64,000 bases of DNA from Acidobacteriota bacterium. Its GTDB lineage: Bacteria; Acidobacteriota; Blastocatellia; Pyrinomonadales; Pyrinomonadaceae. Where the stretch lies: the NCBI GenBank assembly GCA_016715115.1, contig JADKBM010000011.1, positions 186,001-250,000 of the forward strand, given 5' to 3'. The position numbers and the translations under genes were made by a program. Position 1 is the stretch's first letter; the number at the start of each line of letters is the position of its first letter. Shown piece by piece: positions 53,555 to 62,243 of this stretch. The notes beneath the pieces are model-generated. The model was not told where the DNA came from. It saw only the letters and a program-made list of their open reading frames with translations, and made no database searches.

Positions 53555-54787
53555 TTAACTGCCCGCAACCGAGCTTCGTATCTCTTCTAACGTCGACGAA
53601 ATGATCTGGTTTGCGCCCGCGACGAATACCCGACCGTTGGTTGTTACGCCGATTGTCTGAAACTCCACTATTCTCGGTTCCTGGAAAACAACCTTCCACG
53701 TGCGTCCGGAGTCAGGTGAATAGAGGACCGCAGCGGCCACTTTGTCATCATACGCATACTCAATCCCCTTGATCCGCAAACGGACCGTACCACAAGCAAG
53801 AATCTCGTTTGGGGAAACAAATAGAGCATCCAAAGCATTGAACCCGGAGCGCGCGATCCAGGACCATTTGCCAGGCGCCTCACGAAACATAAAGTACGTG
53901 GCCCGACCGTATGGGGTTCCCGCGGCCAAGGAGATTCGCCCGTCGCCCGAATTCAGGAATCTCGGCCCGAGGTGTCCTGTCTTTATCGAGTCGATCGCAA
54001 CCCAGGTCTTACCGTCGTCGTTGGTTTCGAGAAACCGGTTCCGTGTAGTTTTCAACACAAGTCGATCGTTGAATACCAGCAAATCCGATGCACTGTCACC
54101 GCTGCTTTCGTCATTCAGCCGATTCGCACCGGCAGCCCTGTTCGCCCATGTTGCGCCAGTATCAGTCGTTTTCAAAAGCACAATCTCTGAGAAAACACTG
54201 TTCTTTTGTTGAATCACGTGAAGACCGAACGCCCAGGTTGATCCATCGAACGACCGCAAACCGGAGAACCCGACGTCGCCCGAGTATGTTGTCGCCCAAG
54301 ATTCTCCGCCGTCCTCGGTTCTGAGGATCGCCGATTCGTCACCGGCGCCTGGTTTGGACTTAATGTTAAGGGCAATCAGCCCGATATTGGGATTGGTGAA
54401 TGAAATACCCGCAGGAAAGCCACGGACCGGAAGCGACAGAGTCCTCCAAGTGACACCGCCGTCATCGGTCCGAAGCAGTTTTCCGGACTTGTTGATGACC
54501 CAGCCCCGCTCATCGTTTGCGAAGGCGATCTTGATGAGGTTGTCAGTCGACAACTTGGTCCCCTTCCAGATATCTGGCAACGAGCCCGGAGGCGCTGGAA
54601 AGACATCAGCCGCATCCTGATCATCCAAGGGCGGGATTGTTGGGCTCGCGATGACTACCGGAGTCGGCGAGACGATCGGTCGATCGGCATTCTGCTTCAG
54701 CCCGGACCGGTAACCGCCCGTGCATGAAAATGCAAAGGCCACGAAACACAGCAAAACGCAACGGATACTATCGATGAAGCTTGCCAT
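53555..54787 (-). CDS. BNR/Ycf48-like beta-propeller lipoprotein
   Basis: The product is 410 residues. The signal ends in AFSCTGG (Cys about 21), a lipobox. A Pro-rich linker is followed by repeated Asp-box units of the S/T-x-D-x-G-x-T/S-W type: RTDDGGVTWRTL, RTEDGGESWATT, KTTDTGATWANR, ETNDDGKTWVAI and YSPDSGRTWKVV. This forms a sialidase/Ycf48-like propeller. Its ATG overlaps the stop of cassette I by one base, so the two are translationally coupled, a strong positional case for immunity to the I tip. Confidence 0.8.
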   Translation of the reverse strand: MASFIDSIRCVLLCFVAFAFSCTGGYRSGLKQNADRPIVSPTPVVIASPTIPPLDDQDAADVFPAPPGSLPDIWKGTKLSTDNLIKIAFANDERGWVINKSGKLLRTDDGGVTWRTLSLPVRGFPAGISFTNPNIGLIALNIKSKPGAGDESAILRTEDGGESWATTYSGDVGFSGLRSFDGSTWAFGLHVIQQKNSVFSEIVLLKTTDTGATWANRAAGANRLNDESSGDSASDLLVFNDRLVLKTTRNRFLETNDDGKTWVAIDSIKTGHLGPRFLNSGDGRISLAAGTPYGRATYFMFREAPGKWSWIARSGFNALDALFVSPNEILACGTVRLRIKGIEYAYDDKVAAAVLYSPDSGRTWKVVFQEPRIVEFQTIGVTTNGRVFVAGANQIISSTLEEIRSSVAGS

Positions 54788-55920
54788 TATTTTCGCCCCC
54801 CCCCAAAGACGCAGTCTTCAAACGCGGCCCCCGCGTCAGTGTCGGCCAACTCAGGATTATAAAGTCTCTCGCCCAAAAGAAGATAGATGGAATTCCCCAG
54901 TTCATGTATCTGGGTTGTCAATATCGCACGTTTGTTCGCAAGTTGATTTCCAGTGTAGTTGGTTGATGGCCCCACCCTTTGATTTACCTTTCTTCCGCTT
55001 CGAAGCGTCGCTACCAAATCGCCTTCTTCAAACGTGATTCCCATATCGGCCGATGTGCGTCCTAATTCTTCGAGTTCCGGCCCACTGAACGAGTTGACGT
55101 CGTTGGTGATTGAATAGTTGGCAAGCCCAACTCCGACTCCGCGAATTGTTCCGCTTCCTGAAATTCTAGCGTAGCCATTCGTTCCCTTTGACGAAGCACT
55201 GAAAGCATCAATTGTCACTCCCAGTTTTTTCGCGCACCGCGTCACTGCCTCTTCGACAGTCTCGCCCGGAGGCGGAGGAACCTCCGCCGGTCCAGCGGAA
55301 TCGCCGCTATCATCGTAAATCGTCTGGCAATTCCCAATTCGCTCGTGGTAATTTCCATCGGCGCCGAACCACCAGTATCGGGTACATTGCTGGATTCTCA
55401 GCAGCCCGCTCGGATCAACAAAGTTCGTCGGCTGGCTTTCGACATACGAGTACCGGTTCCAGCTTTGCGGATTGCCGACCGAGGCCGAGCCGTTGTATGG
55501 ATCTGGCGATGTCCAGCGTCCGGCGCGGTTTTCGTTTTTGCGGAACCACGTATGGTTGAGCCCCGTCGAATCCTTCTCGGTCAAACCGTAGCCTTGCCGG
55601 TTCGAGGCCGGGGCGCCGAAGCCCTGGGCCGTCGTTCTCAATCCAATTCCAGATCCGATCTCCTCGCCGAACGCCTGATGATCGGTTCTCGATTTGACGA
55701 AACCGGCCGCATTGACACTCGCCCGGACCGATCCTTGCCAGTCCTGCAGATAAAACTTGACGCCGCCTTCGTCCCCGGGAACCGTACCGCCGTATTCTGC
55801 GACGAGTTTCCCGAACGCGTCATAGATCACGAATTGCCAAACATCATTGACCTTCTCGGCGACCCTGTTCCCGAGCGCGTCGTAAACCGAAACCGCGTCG
55901 GGCTTGTTTGCCTCGGACAC
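54787..55920 (-). CDS. Orphan RHS cassette I with a HELGN-containing tip
   Basis: The longest orphan cassette: 377 residues from GTG 55920, with RHS coding continuing upstream to about 56042 (TYNDAGQVVADGKFRN, GFGYDANGRTVRV) where a TGA and foreign DNA end it. Core landmarks are YDALGNRVAEK, FYLQDWQGSVRASVN, GRWTSPDPYNGSASVGNPQS and FVDPSGLL. The ~190-residue tip has an Ala/Gly-rich part and then LTTQIHELGNSIYLLLG. HELGN is like a zinc-protease HExxH helix with Asn for the second His; whether catalysis remains is open. It is coupled to the beta-propeller lipoprotein gene. Confidence 0.75.
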   Translation of the reverse strand: MSEANKPDAVSVYDALGNRVAEKVNDVWQFVIYDAFGKLVAEYGGTVPGDEGGVKFYLQDWQGSVRASVNAAGFVKSRTDHQAFGEEIGSGIGLRTTAQGFGAPASNRQGYGLTEKDSTGLNHTWFRKNENRAGRWTSPDPYNGSASVGNPQSWNRYSYVESQPTNFVDPSGLLRIQQCTRYWWFGADGNYHERIGNCQTIYDDSGDSAGPAEVPPPPGETVEEAVTRCAKKLGVTIDAFSASSKGTNGYARISGSGTIRGVGVGLANYSITNDVNSFSGPELEELGRTSADMGITFEEGDLVATLRSGRKVNQRVGPSTNYTGNQLANKRAILTTQIHELGNSIYLLLGERLYNPELADTDAGAAFEDCVFGGGRK

Positions 55921-56042
55921 CCGGACAGTCCGTCCGTTGGCATCGTAGCCGAACCCGAGATTGCGGAACTTGCCGTCCGCGACGACCTGTCCGGCATCAT
56001 TATAAGTCGTTCCGGAGGCGGTTGTGAAGCGATTGTTCGTTC

Positions 56043-56385
56043 AGGGATGTGACGTGGATCATCGCCATGCTTGGACTCCGATTCTCCGTCATTCCGACCC
56101 GGAACGAGTCGCGGCAGCGACGGCAGATGCTAGCCGTGCGGCGTAAGCCCACGGTGATGATCGCAATGGATTGCCGAGCCGCGGCAGCGGCGCCAAAATC
56201 GATCGCGAAGTGTTTGAATGATTCCCCGAAGCCAATTGCCTGCGATTGGCTGCCGCGTTAACGAATCTGAACAAATTACCCGAAAATTGCTCTACTGCTG
56301 GAAAGTTCTGTCGCCGCTCTGCGGCTCAGTGATATGTTGCCGGCTCCCCGTGGGCTCACGTCCGGCTAACATCGCAACTTAGGAT
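56043..56385. other. Gene-free junction between cassette I and scrap J
   Basis: About 340 bases of GC-rich sequence without a credible gene. Frames of 60-70 codons on both strands overlap each other and lack start signals. It is likely filler left by recombination between RHS fragments. Confidence 0.4.
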
Positions 56386-56643
56386 TCAAGATTCGAAGAC
56401 CCCTCGCGAGCATTGCGACGAATGCGAAGATCCCGATCGTTTCGCCGAACGCCTGATGATCGGTTCGGAACATAACTGCCGACCTCGTTTCTTGTCGCCG
56501 TCAGCGACGAAACAACATAGCCCGGGGCGCGAGAGCGAATCGTATTTGAACAGGCGTTCCTGCGTCGTCTCCAGAAGATTCCCGTTCCGTGCGGTTGCGA
56601 CCGGGTCGTAGGCGCTGACCGTCGCGAATAAAAAGTCTTTCAT
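56381..56643 (-). pseudogene. RHS scraps J
   Basis: Two pieces of RHS in different frames: near 56540-56640, VSAYDPVATARNGNLLETTQ followed by ERLFKYDSLSR, a typical YD-repeat start; and near 56440-56480, RTDHQAFGET from the core, running into a unique FAFVAMLARGLRILN end. Between them most of the core is lost. This marks the upstream limit of the RHS field. Confidence 0.55.
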
Positions 56644-56688
56644 CTTTTCCGAAAATCGTGTAAATTCTGGTTGTTCATAGCTGACAAA

Positions 56689-58191
56689 ATGGATTTCCGA
56701 TCAAGAATCTCCCAATTCGTTCTTGAACTGACCGTCTTCGTTTGCGGCGCGTTGGTGATGATCTACGAGATCAACGGTTCGCGGATCCTGGCACCGCACA
56801 TCGGGACGTCGACCTATGTTTGGACAAGCCTGATCGGCGTCATTCTCGGAGCGTTGAGCCTCGGCTACTGGTACGGCGGGAAACTCGCCGACCGCCGGCC
56901 CGAATTGAGAATACTCGCATCTGTTCTGTTTCTGGCGGCCGGACTCGTTTCTTTGACGATTCTCGTTAAAGACCTCGCGCTGGCGTTCATCGTGAAGGCG
57001 CCGCTGATCCTCGAAATCAAATCGCTGCTCGCGGCCTTGTTCCTGTTCGCGCCGGCGAGCGTTTTGCTCGGATTCGTGACGCCTTTCGCCGTCAAACTCC
57101 GAACCCTGTCGCTCGACGAAACCGGCTCGACCGTCGGCAGGCTCTACGCGCTCTCGACCGTCGGCAGCATCTTCGGAACATTCGCGGCGGGTTTTGTCTT
57201 GATCCCATTCGTCGGCAGCACGCGCACGCTTTACCTGATCGCCGCTTCGCTTTTCGGAGTCGCGTTGATGCTGTCGCCTTTCGCGGTTTCCAAACTCAAA
57301 GTCATCAGCTTGACGGTTTTCCTTTGCGGTATTCTAACGGGCGAAGCTTTCAGCCTGTATCTGTTTTCCAAGTACGAGCTTGTCGACGCCGACACGCAAT
57401 ACAACCGCGTCCAGATCTTCCGCGCGACGGACGAGGCAACCGGTCGGCAGATCCGGGCGATGGCAATCGATCCGGCCACGCTCCAGTCAAAGATGTTCCT
57501 GGACGGCGACGAACTGGCGACCGAGTATCTCAAGTACTATCACCTCGTACGGCATTTCAAGCCGGATTTCGAAGAGGTGCTGATGATCGGCGGCGCCGGT
57601 TATTCTTATCCGAAAGACTTCCTGAGAATCTATCCGGGAAAACGGATCGACACCGTTGAGATCGACCCGAAAATGACGGCGCTTGCCCGGAAACACTTCA
57701 ATTTGCGCGACGATCCGCGGCTCAAGATCATTCACGAGGACGGCCGTATGTTTCTCAACCGCGCTCCCGACGGCGCATACGATGCGGTTTTTCTCGACGC
57801 GTTCTCGGCGCTGTTCAGCATTCCGTTTCATCTTACGACGCGCGAGGCGGCGGTCGAGGTGCGACGTGTTTTGAAACCCGACGGTGTCGTGATCTTCAAT
57901 ATCGGCGGCGCCTTGACCGGCGACGGGAGCAGGTTTTTCCGGGCCGAACTCGCGACCTATCGCGAGGTGTTTCCGGACGTCGAGGTGTTCAAGGTCCGGC
58001 CGGAACGCGGTGACGGGACGGTGCAGAATCTGATCATCGTTGCCCGGGCTTCGACCGGGCCGTTGAACGAGAGCGCCGATCCCGAGATCGCACGTTTAAT
58101 GGCGAACCGGCGGACGGTTGATGTCGAACCGGGAACACCGATACTGACCGACGATCTGGCGCCGGTCGAGTACTACAATTCGAATCATTGA
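56689..58191 (+). CDS. Membrane-fused spermidine-synthase-like protein
   Basis: From ATG 56689 the product is 500 residues (a TTG at 56671 is possible). The N-terminal ~230 residues have about seven membrane helices with EINGSRILAPHIGTSTYVWT, as in MFS-like fused polyamine synthases. The C-terminal ~250 residues are a SpeE-type Rossmann domain with VLMIGGAGYSYP, VEIDPKMTALA and AVFLDAFSA. Key SpeE residues such as the GGGDG/D motifs are altered (GGAGYS), so the reaction is uncertain. Such fusions are widespread and mostly uncharacterised. Confidence 0.85.
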   Translation: MDFRSRISQFVLELTVFVCGALVMIYEINGSRILAPHIGTSTYVWTSLIGVILGALSLGYWYGGKLADRRPELRILASVLFLAAGLVSLTILVKDLALAFIVKAPLILEIKSLLAALFLFAPASVLLGFVTPFAVKLRTLSLDETGSTVGRLYALSTVGSIFGTFAAGFVLIPFVGSTRTLYLIAASLFGVALMLSPFAVSKLKVISLTVFLCGILTGEAFSLYLFSKYELVDADTQYNRVQIFRATDEATGRQIRAMAIDPATLQSKMFLDGDELATEYLKYYHLVRHFKPDFEEVLMIGGAGYSYPKDFLRIYPGKRIDTVEIDPKMTALARKHFNLRDDPRLKIIHEDGRMFLNRAPDGAYDAVFLDAFSALFSIPFHLTTREAAVEVRRVLKPDGVVIFNIGGALTGDGSRFFRAELATYREVFPDVEVFKVRPERGDGTVQNLIIVARASTGPLNESADPEIARLMANRRTVDVEPGTPILTDDLAPVEYYNSNH

Positions 58192-58253
58192 GTTTTTTTT
58201 CGCGTGCGATGAAAGGAATCGGCCGCAAATGTCATTAATAGGAGTGTAAAGAT

Positions 58254-58886
58254 ATGCGAATTTTTGCTTCGATGCCGCGGCTTGAAAGCCTCAAAGGCGG
58301 CAACAAGGAACTTTATGTGATCTCGATCGCGACGGATCTGCGCGGCGTCGACGAAGATTTCGACCGGACCGTTTCGGCGAACAACCAGCCGATCGACCGT
58401 CTGGTTCCGCCGAACGCCGATATGTCACTGCTCAAGTATTACGTGATGGCGATCTCGAATGTCTATGAAAAGATCCGGCCCGGCAATCCGGTATCGATGA
58501 TCGGCGACGGGATCATCCTTTATCCGGAACTCGATCCGAAGGGGCTGCTCGGACTCGACATTTTCGTCGTCGAGAGCGACGCCGGCCATCGGAGCGCCGG
58601 GAAACTGATCGAGGGATTGCTTGGCGACAAGTCAATCAAGAACGGGGTCGACAGCCTGATCGCCGCCGGCACCGCCCTGACCGCGCCGCTCGTCGGCGAA
58701 GTCGCCAACGCCGTCGTCAGCGCGATCCCGGCGATACTGAAGAACAACCACGACGACCTGTTGCTCTCGATCGCCTACTCCGGCCGCGCCAGCCGCAATT
58801 ACGGTCTGAAACCGGGTTTTCAGACATTCACAAGAGCAAACAGCCTGATCGAATGCGACATCGCGTTCGATTTGGTGGAGGAGTAG
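58254..58886 (+). CDS. Unknown protein, first gene of the LanKC-like operon
   Basis: The product is 210 residues from ATG 58254 with AGGAG upstream. No signal. It alternates strands and helices, with a central small-residue hydrophobic helix (about 140-165: AAGTALTAPLVGEVANAVVS) that may be buried. No family recognised. It ends 9 bases before the peroxidase gene, so it belongs to the same transcript as the peroxidase, the small peptide and the LanKC-like gene. Confidence 0.72.
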   Translation: MRIFASMPRLESLKGGNKELYVISIATDLRGVDEDFDRTVSANNQPIDRLVPPNADMSLLKYYVMAISNVYEKIRPGNPVSMIGDGIILYPELDPKGLLGLDIFVVESDAGHRSAGKLIEGLLGDKSIKNGVDSLIAAGTALTAPLVGEVANAVVSAIPAILKNNHDDLLLSIAYSGRASRNYGLKPGFQTFTRANSLIECDIAFDLVEE

Positions 58887-58895
58887 ATTTGAATC

Positions 58896-60521
58896 ATGTC
58901 GGCTGATTACGATTACATGTTCGGTTCGCAGGATCCACAAAAGAGCAATGCCGAAGATCTTAACCGTCTCGCGAGATTTATGGTGGGCGGGAAGAATTTT
59001 CCGATACCGGTGGTTTATGAAAAAAGTGTCACCGAGAAGAACTTGACGGTCGAAGTGCCAACCGATTCCGTGCCTGATCTAAAGCCCGGTCTGCCAGCTG
59101 GTTATACATACTTCGGCCAATTCATTGATCACGACATTTCATTCGATTCGCGGAGCGACCGCGAGGTCCAATCCGACCTTCCTTTTGACCTGACCAAGGT
59201 TCGGTCGACCAATCAGCATTCGCCGACATTCGATCTGGAGACGATATATGGTCCAAACCCCTTGAACGAAGCAGGCGAGATTTCGGATAAAATGTCGAAT
59301 CTTGTTTCGACAAGCTGTCATCCGTTTCTTAAGGTCGGGCGAACAAGGGAATCGACGACCGACAAACGGGAATTACCGTTTGATTTGTTCCGGAATCCCG
59401 GCGATCCGACGGCGGTGATCGCCGACTCCAGAAGCGATGGAAATCTTTTACTTGCGCAGATGCATCTCTTGTTTCTCAAACTCCACAATGCCGTCGTCGT
59501 CAAATTGAGTTCACACTGCAAATCACGTGACGATTTGTTTGCACGTTCACGAGTCGTTGCAATCAGGTGCTATCAGCACTTGATACTACACGATTTTCTT
59601 CGTGCGTTGGTCGACCTTCGAATACTGGAACAAATCAAGAAAAGCGGCAACTGCATTTTCAAGCCGAAAGACCTCGAATCGGCCTTTGTGCCGTATGAGT
59701 TTACATCGGCAGCTTTTCGGTTTGGTCATTCCATGATCCGGAATTCTTACCAATTGAATCGAATTCAGAACGCGCCGATCGGCAGGATTCAGGGGCAGAC
59801 CGGCAAGGCGCGATTTGGCGGCACGTCAGCGCAAAGACTCGCGATAGAATGGGCTGTCGATTGGAGATTGTTCTTTTACGACGAAAACAAAAAAAGCCGC
59901 AATCTGGCGAATCGGATCGATACGCGATTGGCAAACGGGCTTTCACCCTTGGTTCCGGGACATAAGTTCACTGACCCTCGCAACTTCTCGCTTGCAGCGC
60001 TTGATCTTTTTAGGGGATTCGAAAAGCGGCTTGCGTCCGGACAGGATTTGGCCGAAGAGGCGAGAGGTTATTATTCCGAAGTCAAAATCCTGAGTCCAGC
60101 AGCAATTCAATCGGTGTTCACAAGTGATCGAATTGATATCGATCCATCCTCGTTTTCCACTCTCAATGATGTGTTCAGCACAAACACACCCTTATGGTTT
60201 TATTTGCTGGCAGAAGCGGAGAATCGACCGGTTGATGAGACTGAAGGTTACGCGAGGCTCGGCCCGCTGTGCAGTGTAATCGTTTGCGAAACGATCATCG
60301 GGCTGCTTTGCCTTTCACCGTTCTCGATCTTGGCGACACCTTTCGGAGAGTCCGATGATGATCGGCTGGTGTTCGGTTCCGGAGTAGCGGCTGCCCGGTT
60401 TGGTTTCGGCGATGTCCTGAGGTTGGTTCAATCTGCCAACGAAGAATTTCAAAAGTATCTCTATCCGGAGATCAAATTGCCGTTTGATGATTTGTATCCG
60501 GAAAGCGATCAATCAAAATAA
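58896..60521 (+). CDS. Animal-type haem peroxidase
   Basis: The product is 541 residues. It matches bacterial members of the animal haem peroxidase superfamily: a distal His motif GYTYFGQFIDHDISFD (His79), a middle block with LLAQMHLLFLKLHNAVV, and a proximal haem-ligand motif AAFRFGHSMIR (His278). A HDFL-type helix and C-terminal helical block are present. No signal peptide, so it is likely cytoplasmic. GGAGG precedes the ATG. Family members oxidise halides or organic substrates. In this operon it could oxidise or cross-link the small peptide, which is a guess. Confidence 0.88.
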   Translation: MSADYDYMFGSQDPQKSNAEDLNRLARFMVGGKNFPIPVVYEKSVTEKNLTVEVPTDSVPDLKPGLPAGYTYFGQFIDHDISFDSRSDREVQSDLPFDLTKVRSTNQHSPTFDLETIYGPNPLNEAGEISDKMSNLVSTSCHPFLKVGRTRESTTDKRELPFDLFRNPGDPTAVIADSRSDGNLLLAQMHLLFLKLHNAVVVKLSSHCKSRDDLFARSRVVAIRCYQHLILHDFLRALVDLRILEQIKKSGNCIFKPKDLESAFVPYEFTSAAFRFGHSMIRNSYQLNRIQNAPIGRIQGQTGKARFGGTSAQRLAIEWAVDWRLFFYDENKKSRNLANRIDTRLANGLSPLVPGHKFTDPRNFSLAALDLFRGFEKRLASGQDLAEEARGYYSEVKILSPAAIQSVFTSDRIDIDPSSFSTLNDVFSTNTPLWFYLLAEAENRPVDETEGYARLGPLCSVIVCETIIGLLCLSPFSILATPFGESDDDRLVFGSGVAAARFGFGDVLRLVQSANEEFQKYLYPEIKLPFDDLYPESDQSK

Positions 60522-60531
60522 GGAGAAAATC

Positions 60532-60855
60532 ATGTCGATTATTAAGAAGGTAGAAGAGAAACGTACCGAACTGATGGCCAGCCCGACGCAGGCCGAGGCG
60601 TTCGGCAAGCTTTGTGCCAAGGCCCTCCGCGGCGGACTGGGATCGGACGAGTGGAAAACAGTTGCAAACGAGTATGTTGAGAATCAGGCGGATCTCGACA
60701 AATTGATGTTCGTAGATCCTGTTTTTTGCGCCGAAGAATGGGCCGAAGTGGCCGTTGGGTATGTTATAGGTGGCGGCGTTTGTACGATTCCCTCGGCGCG
60801 CGACGGCGGCACGCGAAGGACAATGAACGACGAAATCGAACGAATTCTGGGTTAA
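60532..60855 (+). CDS. Small protein, candidate RiPP precursor
   Basis: From ATG 60532 (AAGGAGAAAATC upstream) the product is 107 residues. Residues 1-78 are charged and helical with an EEW-A-E motif; then GYVIGGG (residues 76-82) and a tail of 25 residues with Cys84, Thr85, Ser88, Thr94 and Thr97, which ends DEIERILG. A leader with a Gly-Gly-type cleavage site followed by a Cys/Ser/Thr-bearing core is the general look of a lanthipeptide precursor, and the next gene, overlapping by one base (TAATG), encodes a LanKC-like enzyme. No specific leader family is recognised. It could instead be a small regulator. Confidence 0.6.
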   Translation: MSIIKKVEEKRTELMASPTQAEAFGKLCAKALRGGLGSDEWKTVANEYVENQADLDKLMFVDPVFCAEEWAEVAVGYVIGGGVCTIPSARDGGTRRTMNDEIERILG

Positions 60856-62243
60856 TGCCTGAAGTATCTTTGCAAGCCAACGGACGTTCGCTCGAACACA
60901 AGTCCGAATCAGAATGGTCGGAGCTAATCGGACGGTTTTGTCCGATTGCTCCGACTGGTTCGATTTGGCGGTTGAATCGGCTTGCGTATCCGGAAGATCC
61001 CGATCAGGGTTGGAAAATACACGTTTCCGCGACGATTCTTGAAGCGTGCGAGGTCTTCAAATCCGTCGTCGACTTCTTGAGTTCGAAAGATCTCCAGTTC
61101 AAAGTGCCGAAATCGCTGAGGGAACTCGCGTTGATCAATTCCGGGCTTGGTGCGGGATATAGTCAAGTTGGCAAATTCCTGACCGTTTACCCACGCAATG
61201 ATTCCGATGCTGTCGACGTTGCCCACGAACTGCATGAACTGACGCTGAATTCCACATCGATTTCGGTTCCTTTTGACCGGCAGTATTGTGCCGGCAGCAA
61301 CGTTCATATGCGATATGGAGCATTCGCAATGCTGGAGGTTTTGTCGAACAACGGACAAAAAATGCCCGCGATTCGAGATTCTGACGGGAATCTTGTTCCG
61401 GACGATCGATTGACCATAGCGCCCGCTTGGGTCAAAGATCCATTTCCGGTGATTCGATCCGTTTGCAACGGATCGTTTGCAGACACGCCGCTTGGAGAGC
61501 GGTACCGAGCTTTCGCTGCAATTTCGCAGCGCGGAAAGGGTGGCGTTTATCTTGCGGTTGATTTGACGGACTCGAGACCGCGAACCTGCGTTGTAAAACA
61601 AGGTCGAAAAAACGGCGAGATCGGTTGGGATGGTCAGGACGGCCTCTTCCGCGTCAAAACAGAACTCCGCGTGTTGTCCGAAATCGGCGGGAAAATCGCC
61701 GGCGTTCCGGCAATCTATGATTCGTTTGAAGTCAACGGAAGCTTCTACCTTGTGTTGGAGCATGTTCGTGGGATGAATCTCGAATCATCGCTTCTTTCAC
61801 GTCGTCGCAGGATGTCGATTGGCTCGATCGTTTCGCATTCCATCGAGGTATGTGAACTGCTTCGGTCGCTCCACAATTCAGGTTGGGTTTGGGGTGACTG
61901 CAAACCGGCGAATTTGGTTCGTTCACCGGCGGGTGCTTTGCGGCCAATAGATTTTGAGGGGGCTTATCGAATCGGTGAACCTGACCCCTACCGTTGGCGA
62001 ACAAAGGGTTTTTCCGACGGGCCTACCCCTGTCGGCGGGGCCGGCAATGACCTCTTTTCACTCGGCGCGACGATGTACTTTCTTCTCACTGGACGGGTCT
62101 ATGACGCGCAGCTCCCTGTTGCAATCCAAAAACGGCGGAAGAGGGTTCCCAAAGCGCTCGTCAAACTAACGATGGATCTGCTCGAGAGTCGCTGCGTCAC
62201 CGCCAGCGACGCGCTTGAACGTTTATTGAGCCTTGGGTTATAG
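60855..62243 (+). CDS. LanKC-like lyase-kinase protein lacking the cyclase domain
   Basis: The start is ATG 60855, coupled to the small gene. The product is 462 residues. The N-terminal ~210 residues resemble the N-terminal (lyase-region) domain of class III/IV lanthipeptide synthetases: GWKIHVSATILEA, FKVPKSL, VGKFLTVYP and later HMRYGAF. A kinase domain follows: glycine-loop ISQRGKGGVYLA, ATP-binding Lys in CVVKQ (about 247), catalytic VWGDCKPANLV (about 345-355) and metal-binding RPIDFEGAY with DFE. The C-terminal LanC-like cyclase of the family is absent; the protein stops after the kinase. It may phosphorylate and eliminate Ser/Thr in the adjacent peptide, by analogy. Confidence 0.82.
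   Translation: MPEVSLQANGRSLEHKSESEWSELIGRFCPIAPTGSIWRLNRLAYPEDPDQGWKIHVSATILEACEVFKSVVDFLSSKDLQFKVPKSLRELALINSGLGAGYSQVGKFLTVYPRNDSDAVDVAHELHELTLNSTSISVPFDRQYCAGSNVHMRYGAFAMLEVLSNNGQKMPAIRDSDGNLVPDDRLTIAPAWVKDPFPVIRSVCNGSFADTPLGERYRAFAAISQRGKGGVYLAVDLTDSRPRTCVVKQGRKNGEIGWDGQDGLFRVKTELRVLSEIGGKIAGVPAIYDSFEVNGSFYLVLEHVRGMNLESSLLSRRRRMSIGSIVSHSIEVCELLRSLHNSGWVWGDCKPANLVRSPAGALRPIDFEGAYRIGEPDPYRWRTKGFSDGPTPVGGAGNDLFSLGATMYFLLTGRVYDAQLPVAIQKRRKRVPKALVKLTMDLLESRCVTASDALERLLSLGL

Noticed and set aside
42893..56643. Prophage or tailocin region
   Set aside because: There are no capsid, portal, terminase, tail or integrase genes; the repeated sequence is RHS core.
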